From: Comamonas sp. 26 | GTDB taxonomy: Bacteria > Pseudomonadota > Gammaproteobacteria > Burkholderiales > Burkholderiaceae_C | Reading direction: 5' to 3' | Length of the DNA: 64,000 nt | NCBI RefSeq assembly: GCF_002754475.1 | Contig: NZ_PEFL01000001.1 | Coordinates: 496,001-560,000 of the forward strand | Part shown: positions 17,613 to 25,835 of the stretch, piece after piece | Layout of the letters: each line of letters opens with the position of its first letter | How positions within the stretch are numbered: position 1 is the first letter of the stretch | Notes under the pieces: generated by a model | The model's database searches: none | Told to the model about the DNA's origin: nothing | What the model saw: only the letters and a program-made list of their open reading frames with translations | Made by a program: the position numbers and the translations under genes

Positions 17613-18611
17613 ATGAAGACTCTTTTTAAACATCGCCGCAGCCTGGCCTTGCTGGCACTTGCTGTGCTTGCCACGGCTGCGGCTGGTTTGTGGCAGGCCC
17701 GCACGGGTACTGCGGCCATGCGGTTTGAAAAGCCCATCACCATTGTGGTGACCTTTCCGCCCGGCGGCGGCACGGACTTGCTGGCCCGCAAGCTGGGCGC
17801 AGCGCTGCAAGAGCGCATAGGCCAGACCGTGGTGGTGGAAAACCGCCCCGGTGCCAGCGGCAACATTGGCGCGCGTGAAGTGGCGCAGGCCAAGGCAGAC
17901 GGCAGCACGCTGCTGATGGCCAACAGCTCTTTTGCCATCAACCCTGGCGTGTACCAGCATCTGGACTTTGACCCGCGCAAAGACTTCAAGGCCGTCTTCA
18001 ATGCGGGCACGATTGCCTCGGTGCTGGTCGTTCCGCTGCACAGCAGCATTTACAGCCTTGCCGATGCGCTGGCTCAGACCTCTGCAGCACAACCTCTGGC
18101 CTTTGCCAGCTGTGGCAACGGCACACCCCAGCACATGGCCGGTGAAATGCTGGCGCAGGCCACGCACAGGCCTTTGCAGCACATTCCTTTCAAAGGCTGT
18201 GGCCCGGCCATTACCGCTGTGGCAGCCGATCAGGTGCCGCTGGGCGTGGTCACAGCCAGCAGCGCAGCGCCCTTGATTGAGGCTGGCCGTGTGCGCGCCA
18301 TTGCCATCACGGCGCCGCAACGGGTGGCGCAGCTGGCAGAGGTGCCCACGGTGGCAGAGCAGGGCGTCAAAGCCTTTGCCGTAGAGCAGTGGCATGGCCT
18401 GCTGGCCCCGGCCGCCACGCCTGATGCAGTGGTCGCTCACCTGAACGAGGTGCTGGGCCAGATACTGAGCGATCCTGTCATGCAGCAGGCGCTGATGCAG
18501 CAGGGCTACACATTGCTCAAGCAGACGCCTGTGCAATTTGCGCAGCAGATTCAGGCCGATATGGATCGCTATGCGGCGGTGACCCAAAGCCTTGGGCTGA
18601 AGGTGGACTGA
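17613..18611 (+). CDS. Bug-family (TctC-type) receptor
   Basis: The 332-residue protein has an N-terminal hydrophobic signal (about residues 10-32), the family motif PITIVVTFPPGGGTDLLAR, VVENRPGASGNIGA, and the end LGLKVD. It is an orphan periplasmic binding protein with no adjacent tctAB genes. The ligand cannot be inferred from nicotinate-related neighbours with any confidence, though binding of nicotinate or another pyridine carboxylate is a testable idea. Confidence 0.9.
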   Translation: MKTLFKHRRSLALLALAVLATAAAGLWQARTGTAAMRFEKPITIVVTFPPGGGTDLLARKLGAALQERIGQTVVVENRPGASGNIGAREVAQAKADGSTLLMANSSFAINPGVYQHLDFDPRKDFKAVFNAGTIASVLVVPLHSSIYSLADALAQTSAAQPLAFASCGNGTPQHMAGEMLAQATHRPLQHIPFKGCGPAITAVAADQVPLGVVTASSAAPLIEAGRVRAIAITAPQRVAQLAEVPTVAEQGVKAFAVEQWHGLLAPAATPDAVVAHLNEVLGQILSDPVMQQALMQQGYTLLKQTPVQFAQQIQADMDRYAAVTQSLGLKVD

Positions 18612-18672
18612 ATTTTGGCAAAAGGGGCTGCACCCTGGCCGGTTTACGGTGCGCTGCTCTGTGTCGAGCTTG

Positions 18673-18716
18673 CCGCAATGTGGTTCTTTCGCCGCAAACC
18701 ACAGGAGTTATTGCGG
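18673..18716. other. Nested inverted repeat overlapping a -35 box
   Basis: CCGCAAT (18673-18679) pairs with ATTGCGG (18710-18716), enclosing GTGGTT (18680-18685) and AACCAC (18697-18702). The right outer arm contains the -35 hexamer TTGCGG, so this may be an operator or a terminator-like fold at the promoter. Confidence 0.45.
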
Positions 18717-18738
18717 TGCAACATTCGCTGCCTATAAT
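18711..18738 (+). promoter_or_regulatory. Strong sigma70-type promoter
   Basis: TTGCGG (18711-18716), a 16-base spacer and a perfect TATAAT (18733-18738). Transcription should start near 18745 and run into the structured segment that follows. It is the best promoter match I found in the window. Confidence 0.65.
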
Positions 18739-18744
18739 CCGCGC

Positions 18745-18905
18745 ACTTTCATTTTCAAAAGGACGGCAGTGACTACTAGCCCGAGTGATAGTTGTAGGCC
18801 GGTGCTTCGCATCGGTACGTCTCGGGCTGGCTGACGTCCTCGGCCATGCCCCGCGTTGGGTAGAGCATGAGTTCTACAGCCAATGAGGCCCGGCCATTTC
18901 CATTT
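18745..18905 (+). promoter_or_regulatory. Candidate structured leader RNA (class unknown)
   Basis: Directly after the promoter come two structured modules. The first is GCCCGAG (18779-18785) pairing with CTCGGGC (18821-18827), enclosing a CCGGTGC-TTC-GCATCGG hairpin. The second is CCTC...GAGG enclosing TTGG...CCAA enclosing a GTAGA/TCTAC hairpin (about 18838-18888). It sits about 150 bases before the porin start. The pattern is that of a riboswitch or other cis-regulatory RNA, but I could not match it to a class. The space from 18612 to 19053 has no gene otherwise. Confidence 0.5.
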
Positions 18906-18922
18906 TCTCTATGACCATCGGA

Positions 18923-18950
18923 ATGGCAGTCGTGAATAGGCGACTGCCAT
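18923..18950 (+). other. Perfect 10-bp hairpin in the porin leader
   Basis: ATGGCAGTCG and CGACTGCCAT form a perfect stem with an 8-base loop. It lies between the structured leader and the porin start, and no T-run follows. It could be an expression platform or a protein-binding site. Confidence 0.5.
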
Positions 18951-19053
18951 GGCTGCGGGCGCGTTCATGGCAGAAATGGCTTCTTTCTCCCTATCTTGTA
19001 GTTCATTGCCTGAGCAGTAGACGGATTGCGCCAGAGCGCAGCAAGGAGTGCGA

Positions 19054-20462
19054 ATGCAGCAGCAAAAGAAAACACCTGATATCCATCTGAAGAAACAAAT
19101 CTGCGCGGGCGGAATCTTCTCCCTGTGTCTGGCGTGGATGGCTCCGGCCGTGGCGCAGCAAAGTGCCGACCTTGCCGAAGCCGATGTTGCCTACGATGTG
19201 CAAAGCGCGAACACTGTGGAGTCGGAAAACTGGAATGCCAAGTTCCAGAGTACCTATGTCTGGCAGCGTAAGCGGGCGTTCTCGGCACCTTACAGCGGTG
19301 CCATGAGCCTGTCGCCCGAGAGAGAGCGCAGCTATTCGCTGACGGCGACGGCATCATTTGGCTATCGCCCCTGGGCTGGTGGCGAGGTGTATCTGGATCT
19401 CGAAGGGGCAAAGGGGATTGCACTGTCCCATCTGGCCGGTTTGGGAGGTCCCACCAATGGTGAGTTGGCCAAGACTGCAGGTTCACAGTTCAAGATCTAC
19501 CGGGCGCGTGCTTACTTGCGTCAGACATGGAACCAGGGTGGCGAGCGGGAGGCGTTGGAGTCCGAAGCCGGGCAATTGGCGGGCATGGTGGACAAGCGCC
19601 GTACGGTGCTCACGGTAGGCAATCTGGCCGTCATCGATATCTTTGACAACAACCGTTACAACCATGACCCGCGCACCCAGTTCATGAACTGGTCGCTGAT
19701 GACTCAAGGCGCGTTCGACTATGCCGCAGATGCCCGGGGCTACAGCTGGGGCGCGGTGCTAGAGTGGTTTCACGACGACTGGGAGGTGCGCTTCGGTCGT
19801 TTCATCCAGCCCAAGGAGCCCAACGGGCAGCCACTGGACTATCGAATCTTCAAACACTATGGCGACCAACTGGAAGTGGCCCATGCACACACGCTGGCTG
19901 GCCAGCCAGGCAAGTTGCGGGCTTTGGTCTTCCGCAACCATGCCGTGATGACGAGCTATGGCGATGCGCTGAACTTGGCGGCCCAGACCGGGATGGTGCC
20001 GGATCTGAATGCTGCGAGATACGGTGCCAGAAGCAAGCATGGCTTCGGCATCAATCTGGAGCAGGCGCTGAGTGATGATGTGGGGCTGTTTGCCCGTGGC
20101 AGTTGGGCGGACGGCAAGACGGAAATCTATGCCTTTACGGAGATTGACCGCTCGCTTTCTGCCGGTCTGCTGATCCAGGGGCGCAAATGGGGAAGAGCGA
20201 ACGATACGCTGGGCATAGGCGTGGCGCGCAATTTTCTCTCGCCCACGCACCGCCAGTATCTGGCAGAGGGGGGAAGGGGCCATTCATTGGTGATGGACGC
20301 CTGAACTACAAGCCCGAGAATATTCTGGAAATGTTCTACAGCGTGGGGATCAATAAGAAATCCAGCGTCAGCTTTGACTGGCAGCATATCCGCAACCCTG
20401 CATATAACTCGGACCGCGGGCCGGTCAACGCACTGGCTGTGCGTTTGCACACGGAGTTCTGA
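19054..20462 (+). pseudogene. OprB-type porin, interrupted by one frameshift
   Basis: The 5' frame gives a signal peptide (ends VAQQ) and about 400 residues of porin-like sequence (FMNWSLMTQGAFDYAADARGYSWG is OprB-like). It then runs into a stop at 20304. The missing C-terminus continues in another frame: GPFIGDGRLNYK through a final beta-strand ending in RLHTEF at 20462. Restoring one G in the GGGGGGAAGGGG run near 20267-20280 joins the two parts exactly. So this is either a recent frameshift or a homopolymer sequencing error. The ATG at 19054 has AAGGAG five bases ahead; GTG 19048 is the alternative. Substrate unknown; family members carry sugars or, in some relatives, metal ions. Confidence 0.8.
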
Positions 20463-20463
20463 T

Positions 20464-20985
20464 CTAGAAAAACCGCAGGATGAGCTGGTGCAAACCAGCC
20501 GTCATCAGCAGGTAGCGCATGAATTTTCCAATCGCCATATAGAACACGCAGGGCCAGAAAGGCAGGCGCACCCAGCCTGCCACGGCGCACAGCGGGTCAC
20601 CCACAATGGGCAGCCAGCTCAGCAGGCAGGCTTTGGCACCGTATTTGCGCAGCCAGTAGCGGGCCATGCGGTTCCAGCGTGACTTGTGGTGCATGTTCTG
20701 GAGCGCGGGGTCGCCGGTTTTGCGCAGCTTTTTGGCCTTGTTCCAGGCCTTGTGGGCTGCCAGTCCCATCCCCCAGCTGATGGCGCCGCCCAGCGTGTTG
20801 CCTGCTGTGGCGACCACAATGGCGGGCCAGAAAAGGGCCGGGTTGGCCGAGACAAGGGCTGCGACCACGGGTTCTGAGCCCAGTGGCAGCAAGGTGGCCG
20901 AAATCAGGGCGACGATAAAAACGGTGCTCAGGCCCAGCTCAGGCAGGGCCAGCCACTGTAGTAACTGATGAATCCACGCTTCCAT
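20464..20985 (-). CDS. YqaA-family inner-membrane protein (DedA/VTT-like)
   Basis: The 173-residue protein has about four hydrophobic segments and the family landmarks LPLGSEPVVAAL, ATAGNTLGGAISWGMG and LLSWLPIVGDPLCAVAGW. It is related to DedA/SNARE-associated proteins, which are linked to lipid handling and membrane-potential homeostasis. The stop is one base from the end of the convergent porin frame. No terminator hairpin separates them. Confidence 0.88.
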   Translation of the reverse strand: MEAWIHQLLQWLALPELGLSTVFIVALISATLLPLGSEPVVAALVSANPALFWPAIVVATAGNTLGGAISWGMGLAAHKAWNKAKKLRKTGDPALQNMHHKSRWNRMARYWLRKYGAKACLLSWLPIVGDPLCAVAGWVRLPFWPCVFYMAIGKFMRYLLMTAGLHQLILRFF

Positions 20986-21129
20986 AGGGAAGCTAGTTTA
21001 GGGGCCGCGCTGAATTCCCTGAACTTTGCTGATCGCGGGCAGGGTAAGTAGTGCTTGGCTGATGTATGGTTTCTTTTCCAAATGTATACGCTGGTGTAAT
21101 CAAGTGATACCAGATTAACGGGAGTAAAA

Positions 21130-21921
21130 ATGGCGTTTAGCCCTCAGTCAAACACGGCGCTGCTGAGCAAGTCGGCAGCTCTGGCTGCTGCTTTGCTTTT
21201 GATAGCTGGTTGCGCCCAGAAAATGGGCGCTGGAGCCTCATCTGATGCCAAACCCGCAGTGACTAAAGTCGCGGCCGATCTGGTGCCGCTGGCAACGCTG
21301 GCACCGGGCGTTAAGCAGGACATGCGCTATGTCACCAAGCACAACTTCATGGGCCGACCCATTGCGGGGTACGAGGCAGGGGTCTGCTGGCTCAGCCGCC
21401 CGGCGGCAGAGTCGCTGGCCGACGTGCAAAAGGAATTGACCAGCCATGGGCTGGCGCTCAAGGTTTTTGACTGCTACCGCCCGCAGGCTGCGGTGGATGA
21501 CTTTGTGCGCTGGGGCCGCGATATGGGTGACCAGCTGAACAAGGACATGTACTACCCGCGCGTGCCCAAGAGTGAACTGTTCAAGCGCGGTTACATCGCT
21601 GAAAAATCCGGCCACAGCCGCGCCAGCACAGTGGATATGACGCTGCAGGTGATCGATGCCAAGCGCGCCAGCAAACTGGTGCGTGGCCCGCTGGCCGACG
21701 GTATCGAGGTGGATATGGGTACGCCCTTTGACATGTTTGACGAGCAGTCGCATACCGATAACGCCAAGCAATCTCCGGACGTGCAGCACAACCGCCGCTG
21801 GCTGCGTACCCTGATGCAGCGCAACGGCTGGAAAAATCTGCCTGAAGAGTGGTGGCACTACACCCTGGTCAGCGAGCCCTATCCCGAGCAGTACTTCAAT
21901 GTGCCGGTGCGCAGCAACTGA
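21130..21921 (+). CDS. VanX/DdpX-type D-Ala-D-Ala dipeptidase, predicted lipoprotein
   Basis: The 263-residue protein has a lipoprotein signal with lipobox Cys28 (LLIAGC). The M15D zinc site is complete: H162 and D169 in SGHSRASTVDM, and E240 and H243 in EEWWHY. The conserved Arg of DCYRP is at 117. It should cleave D-Ala-D-Ala released in the periplasm, for peptidoglycan recycling. In a Gram-negative context this is not evidence of vancomycin resistance. GGGAG precedes the ATG by eight bases. Confidence 0.9.
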   Translation: MAFSPQSNTALLSKSAALAAALLLIAGCAQKMGAGASSDAKPAVTKVAADLVPLATLAPGVKQDMRYVTKHNFMGRPIAGYEAGVCWLSRPAAESLADVQKELTSHGLALKVFDCYRPQAAVDDFVRWGRDMGDQLNKDMYYPRVPKSELFKRGYIAEKSGHSRASTVDMTLQVIDAKRASKLVRGPLADGIEVDMGTPFDMFDEQSHTDNAKQSPDVQHNRRWLRTLMQRNGWKNLPEEWWHYTLVSEPYPEQYFNVPVRSN

Positions 21922-22002
21922 GGCCGCAGACCCGTGTTTTTGATAGTGATTCACACGCGAGGGTGATGCATGGTGTTTAGTGCTGCTGAAAATTTGGGCA
22001 GG

Positions 22003-22008
22003 TATAAT
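22003..22008 (+). promoter_or_regulatory. -10 box of the dusB-fis promoter
   Basis: A perfect TATAAT stands 80 bases before the dusB ATG and would start a leader of about 70 bases. The -35 region is poor, as in many growth-rate-controlled fis promoters, and a GC-rich stretch follows 40 bases downstream rather than at the start site. Confidence 0.5.
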
Positions 22009-22087
22009 CTACCCCTCTTTTCCAGCGCCCAGTCTGCGCCGGGCCCCGCCAGAATCTGGTAGCCCGCCGCAAAGCGAACCCCTTTCC

Positions 22088-23152
22088 ATGCCCGCCCTGC
22101 ACATTGGTCATATCCCACTGGCAAATCGTCTGTTTGTCGCACCCATGGCGGGCGTGACGGACAGGCCGTTTCGTCAGCTGTGCAAGGCACTGGGGGCAGG
22201 CTACGCGGTCAGCGAGATGGTGACCAGCCGCAAGGACTTGTGGAACAGCCTGAAAACCAGCCGCCGCGCCAACCATGAAGGCGAGCCGGGGCCGATTTCG
22301 GTCCAGATCGCCGGTACCGAAGCGCAGATGATGGCTGAGGCCGCCGTCTACAACATCGAGCGCGGCGCGCAGATCATTGATATCAACATGGGTTGCCCGG
22401 CCAAGAAGGTCTGCAACAAATGGGCGGGCTCCGCCCTGATGCAGAACGAGCCACTGGCCGTGGAAATTGCCCGCGCCGTGGTTGAAGCCGCGCGCCCCTT
22501 CAACGTGCCCGTCACGCTGAAGATGCGCACCGGCTGGTGCGATGAGCACAAAAATGCCATCGCCCTGGCTCGCCAGTTTGAGGATGTGGGCATTCAGATG
22601 CTCACCGTTCATGGCCGCACGCGCGAGCAGGGCTACAAAGGCTTTGCCGAGTACGACACGATTGCTGCCGTCAAACAGGCGGTGAACGTGCCCGTGGTGG
22701 CCAATGGCGATATCAACAGCCCCGAAAAAGCCCGCGATGTGCTGGCCTATACCGGGGCGGACGCCATCATGGTCGGCCGTGCAGCGCAGGGCAGGCCGTG
22801 GATTTTTCGTGAGATTGGCCATTTTCTGGCCACGGGCGAGTATCTGGCACCACCGCTGGTGAGCGAGCTGCGAAGCCTGCTGCTTGAGCATCTGCAAGAT
22901 CACTACCGTCTGTACGGAGAGGGAACCGGCGTGCGCAGCGCCCGCAAGCATATTGCGTGGTATCTGCGTGCTCTGCCGGGCGGGGAAGAGTTCAGAAAAC
23001 ATATCAACACTATTGAGGACTGCGCGGTGCAATGGCAGGCCGTTGCCGACTATCTTGAGGCCCTTGGGCAGCAGATGGACCGGATACCGGCCGCCACGGC
23101 CGCTGCTGAAGGCAGCAGCGAGCTGGATGAACCGGCAGAAATGACTGCATGA
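22088..23152 (+). CDS. dusB: tRNA-dihydrouridine synthase B
   Basis: The 354-residue protein has the FMN-barrel motifs of DusB: VAPMAGVTDRPFR at residues 18-30, the catalytic Cys region NMGCPAKKVCNKWAGSAL, TLKMRTGW, TVHGRTREQ, and ADAIMVGRAAQGRPWIF near the phosphate site. It reduces specific uridines in tRNA using NADPH and FMN. It overlaps fis by four bases (ATGA), the usual dusB-fis operon. The ATG at 22088 starts the barrel strand; the longer frame has no support. Confidence 0.95.
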   Translation: MPALHIGHIPLANRLFVAPMAGVTDRPFRQLCKALGAGYAVSEMVTSRKDLWNSLKTSRRANHEGEPGPISVQIAGTEAQMMAEAAVYNIERGAQIIDINMGCPAKKVCNKWAGSALMQNEPLAVEIARAVVEAARPFNVPVTLKMRTGWCDEHKNAIALARQFEDVGIQMLTVHGRTREQGYKGFAEYDTIAAVKQAVNVPVVANGDINSPEKARDVLAYTGADAIMVGRAAQGRPWIFREIGHFLATGEYLAPPLVSELRSLLLEHLQDHYRLYGEGTGVRSARKHIAWYLRALPGGEEFRKHINTIEDCAVQWQAVADYLEALGQQMDRIPAATAAAEGSSELDEPAEMTA

Positions 23153-23382
23153 GCAATCAGAATTTAGAACAAGTTGTTCGCGATAGCCTGGAAGGCTATT
23201 TCCGCGATCTCGAAGGCGAAACACCGGCCAATGTCTATGACATGGTGATCCGCCTCGTCGAAAAGCCCTTGCTGGAAGTGGTGATGGGGCAGGCCGAAAA
23301 CAATCAGTCGCGTGCGGCTGAGTGGCTGGGCCTGAACCGCAACACCCTGCGCAAAAAGCTGGTCGATCACCAGCTGCTCTGA
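23149..23382 (+). CDS. fis: Fis-family DNA-binding protein
   Basis: 77 residues, short for Fis. The C-terminal helix-turn-helix is clear (NNQSRAAEWLGLNRNTLRKKL). The N-terminus is the beta-proteobacterial version without a long arm. Fis is a nucleoid protein that bends DNA and regulates growth-related promoters. It is translationally coupled to dusB. Confidence 0.95.
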   Translation: MSNQNLEQVVRDSLEGYFRDLEGETPANVYDMVIRLVEKPLLEVVMGQAENNQSRAAEWLGLNRNTLRKKLVDHQLL

Positions 23383-23401
23383 ATCGATAAAACTACCAAA
23401 T

Positions 23402-23452
23402 CCATAGCTGCAAGCGCTTTATAGATATGGGCTTGCGGCTTGTTTTTATCCA
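23402..23452 (+). repeat. Dispersed intergenic repeat, family 1 (copy c)
   Basis: The ATAGCTGCAAGCGCTTTATAGATA core matches the family, followed by GCTTGCGGCTTG and a T-run. It lies in the 88-base space between fis and purH. Confidence 0.5.
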
Positions 23453-23470
23453 AACTTTGAATTGACGCCC

Positions 23471-25069
23471 ATGAAAGCTCTGATCTCCGTCTCTGACAAG
23501 ACCGGTATCGTCGAATTTGCGCAAGCCCTGCACGCTCTTGGCGTGCAGCTGCTGTCCACCGGTGGCACCGCCAAGCTGCTGGCAGGCGTGGGCCTGCCCG
23601 TGACCGAAGTGGCCGAAGTCACCAAATTCCCCGAAATGCTGGACGGCCGCGTCAAAACTCTGCACCCCATGGTGCACGGTGGCTTGCTGGCCCGTCGCGA
23701 GCTGCCAGAGCACATGGCTGCGCTGAAGGAACACGGCATCGAGACCATTGACCTGCTGGTCGTGAACCTCTACCCCTTTGAAGCCACCGTGGCTAAGGCC
23801 GGTTGCACGCTGGCCGACGCGATCGAGAACATCGACATTGGCGGCCCCGCCATGGTGCGCTCCGCTGCCAAGAACTGGAAAGACGTGGGCGTGATCACCG
23901 CCGCTGACCAGTACGACGCTGTGCTGGCTGAGCTGAAGACAGCTGGCAAGCTGAGCAACAAGCTGCGCTTTGAAATGTCTGTGGCTGCGTTCAACCGCAT
24001 CAGCCAGTACGACGGCGCTATCAGCGACTACCTGTCGTCGGTGAAGTTTGAAGACGAGAAGCTGAGCGAAGAATACGTGCCCGAGCGCAACCTGTTTGCT
24101 GACCAGGCCAACAGCCAGTTCGTCAAGATCCAGGATCTGCGCTACGGTGAAAACAGCCACCAGCAAGCCGCCTGGTACCGCGATCTGTACCCCGCACCCG
24201 GCTCGCTGGCCACGGGCGTGCAGCTGCAAGGCAAGGAACTGAGCTACAACAACATTGCCGACGCTGATGCTGCGTGGGAATGCGTGAAGAGCTTTGACGT
24301 GCCCGCTTGCGTGATCGTCAAGCACGCCAACCCCTGCGGCGTGGCGATTGGCAAGGATGCGCACGAGTCGTACGCCAAGGCCTTCCAGACCGACCCCACC
24401 AGCGCGTTTGGCGGCATCATTGCCTTCAATCGCCCTGTGGATAAGGCCGCTGCCGAAGCGGTGTCCAAGCAGTTCGTTGAAGTGCTGATGGCTCCCGCAT
24501 TCAGCGCCGAAGCCCTGGAAATCTTCAAGTCCAAGGTCAATGTGCGCCTGATGACGATTGCACTGCCTGCCGGTGGTGCCACCGACTGGGATAACGGCCG
24601 CAACGCCGTCGAATCCAAGCGCATTGGCTCTGGCTTGCTGCTGCAAACCTCTGACAACCACGAGCTGACACTGGCCGACCTGAAGGTCGTGACCGTCAAG
24701 CAACCCACGCCCGAAGAACTGCAAGACCTGCTGTTCGCATGGAACGTGGCCAAGTTCGTCAAGTCCAACGCCATCGTCTTCTGCAAGAACGGCATGACCA
24801 TGGGCGTGGGCGCAGGCCAGATGTCGCGTCTGGATTCGGCACGCATCGCCTCCATCAAGGCGGAAGCGGCCAAGCTGTCGCTGCAGAACACGGTTGTGGC
24901 GTCGGACGCTTTCTTCCCCTTCCGCGACGGTCTGGATGTGGTGGTCGATGCGGGCGCAACCTGCGTGGCACAGCCCGGCGGCTCCATGCGTGACCAGGAA
25001 GTGATTGATGCGGCGAACGAGCGTGGCGTGGCCATGGTGTTCACCGGCGTGCGCCACTTCCGCCATTGA
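23471..25069 (+). CDS. purH: Bifunctional AICAR formyltransferase/IMP cyclohydrolase
   Basis: The 532-residue protein contains the two PurH domains: a methylglyoxal-synthase-like IMP cyclohydrolase domain (1-150: [33 protein letters not shown]) and the AICAR transformylase domain (about 200-520: the catalytic Lys-His in KHANPCG, then [14 protein letters not shown]). It carries out the last two steps of IMP synthesis. Codon use is strongly biased to preferred codons, which suggests high expression. Confidence 0.97.
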   Translation: MKALISVSDKTGIVEFAQALHALGVQLLSTGGTAKLLAGVGLPVTEVAEVTKFPEMLDGRVKTLHPMVHGGLLARRELPEHMAALKEHGIETIDLLVVNLYPFEATVAKAGCTLADAIENIDIGGPAMVRSAAKNWKDVGVITAADQYDAVLAELKTAGKLSNKLRFEMSVAAFNRISQYDGAISDYLSSVKFEDEKLSEEYVPERNLFADQANSQFVKIQDLRYGENSHQQAAWYRDLYPAPGSLATGVQLQGKELSYNNIADADAAWECVKSFDVPACVIVKHANPCGVAIGKDAHESYAKAFQTDPTSAFGGIIAFNRPVDKAAAEAVSKQFVEVLMAPAFSAEALEIFKSKVNVRLMTIALPAGGATDWDNGRNAVESKRIGSGLLLQTSDNHELTLADLKVVTVKQPTPEELQDLLFAWNVAKFVKSNAIVFCKNGMTMGVGAGQMSRLDSARIASIKAEAAKLSLQNTVVASDAFFPFRDGLDVVVDAGATCVAQPGGSMRDQEVIDAANERGVAMVFTGVRHFRH

Positions 25070-25077
25070 TCTTGGCT

Positions 25078-25200
25078 GCGGCGAATACAGGTCTTCATAC
25101 TTCGTTGCACAGTCTCGCCGTAGCGTTGCTACTGCCTTCGACTGTGTCGCCTCGTCTGAACCGCGAATCTGAAGATTCGCTGACCTGTCTTCACCGCTAA
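25078..25200 (+). repeat. Structured dispersed repeat, family 3 (copy A)
   Basis: Outer arms ACAGGTC (25087-25093) and GACCTGT (25182-25188). Inside are a hairpin GTAGC-GTT-GCTAC, a larger pair CACAGTC/GACTGTG, and a hairpin GCGAATC-TGAA-GATTCGC (25163-25180). About 90 bases of the interior match the segment at 50061-50167, while the stems differ by paired changes. It lies between purH and the cytochrome gene. Confidence 0.7.
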
Positions 25201-25212
25201 AGGCAGAGTTGT

Positions 25213-25236
25213 ATCGGCCCGCCTTTGCGGGCCGAT
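25213..25236 (+). other. Perfect 10-bp hairpin before the cytochrome gene
   Basis: ATCGGCCCGC and GCGGGCCGAT with a CTTT loop. No T-run follows on either strand. It ends 20 bases before the cytochrome ATG, so it may affect translation initiation or mark the 3' end of the purH transcript. Confidence 0.55.
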
Positions 25237-25256
25237 CTACATTGAAGAATGATGCA

Positions 25257-25730
25257 ATGACTAATCCCATAGACGACGAAGAAAACTACCCGCCGCGTCC
25301 GCGCTGGATTGGCTGGCTGATCGGACTGGTCATGCTGGCGGCAGCTTTGGGTGTGGCCAATATTGGCTGGCGCATCATGCGGGTCAGCTCGGCTGAGCAG
25401 GCGGCGGATGTGCTGGTGCAGAGCCACCCTGAGCTGGCTGCAGCCAAGAAGCTGGTCGAGCAGTCTGACTGCATGCGCTGCCATGGCTGGGACCGCAAGT
25501 TTGTGGGCCCGTCTTTTGTCTCTATCGCGCAGAAGTACAGTGCGCAGAGTGATGCGCAAAGCTATATCGCAGGCAAGATTCGCGGCGGTAGCGTGGGTGT
25601 CTGGGGCAATGTCATCATGCCGCGCCATCCGCAGATTAGCGATGAGCAGTCTTTGCAGATGGCTAGCTGGATACTGGCGGCGACTCCAGGTGCATCGTTG
25701 ACGGCATCACCAGCTGAAGAAGCGAAGTAA
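25257..25730 (+). CDS. Membrane-anchored c-type cytochrome
   Basis: The 157-residue protein has one N-terminal membrane segment (about 17-36: WIGWLIGLVMLAAALGVANI), then a heme site CMRCH near residue 76 and a likely Met ligand in VIMPRHPQ. It is a single-heme class I cytochrome resembling those annotated as cytochrome c551/c552. It should carry electrons in the periplasm, tethered to the inner membrane. The ATG at 25257 is chosen because the longer frame adds sequence from the hairpin region. The partner oxidase is not in the window. Confidence 0.88.
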   Translation: MTNPIDDEENYPPRPRWIGWLIGLVMLAAALGVANIGWRIMRVSSAEQAADVLVQSHPELAAAKKLVEQSDCMRCHGWDRKFVGPSFVSIAQKYSAQSDAQSYIAGKIRGGSVGVWGNVIMPRHPQISDEQSLQMASWILAATPGASLTASPAEEAK

Positions 25731-25748
25731 TCCGTTGATGCAAGACTG

Positions 25749-25784
25749 AAAAGGCCGTGGGCGTCATGCTCACGGCCTTTTTTG
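25749..25784 (+). terminator. Terminator of the cytochrome gene
   Basis: AAAAGGCCGTG and CACGGCCTTTTTT form a GC-rich stem followed by six Ts, 19 bases past the stop. Confidence 0.9.
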
Positions 25785-25835
25785 TCTTTGCCGTCCTATG
25801 TCAGTGATGACGCGCAATCTTTGATAATTCAGTGC

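Noticed and set aside
18745-18905. Possible yybP-ykoY manganese riboswitch
   Set aside because: The setting fits, but the hallmark GGGGAGUA and GUCAAC words are absent, so I report only an unclassified structured leader.
21130-21921. Vancomycin-resistance vanX
   Set aside because: No vanH, vanA or vanRS genes; a periplasmic dipeptidase in a Gram-negative points to wall recycling.
23393-25270. 625-residue open frame antisense to purH
   Set aside because: It lies opposite a highly biased conserved gene, has His/Gln/Val-rich composition typical of antisense frames, and shows no domain.
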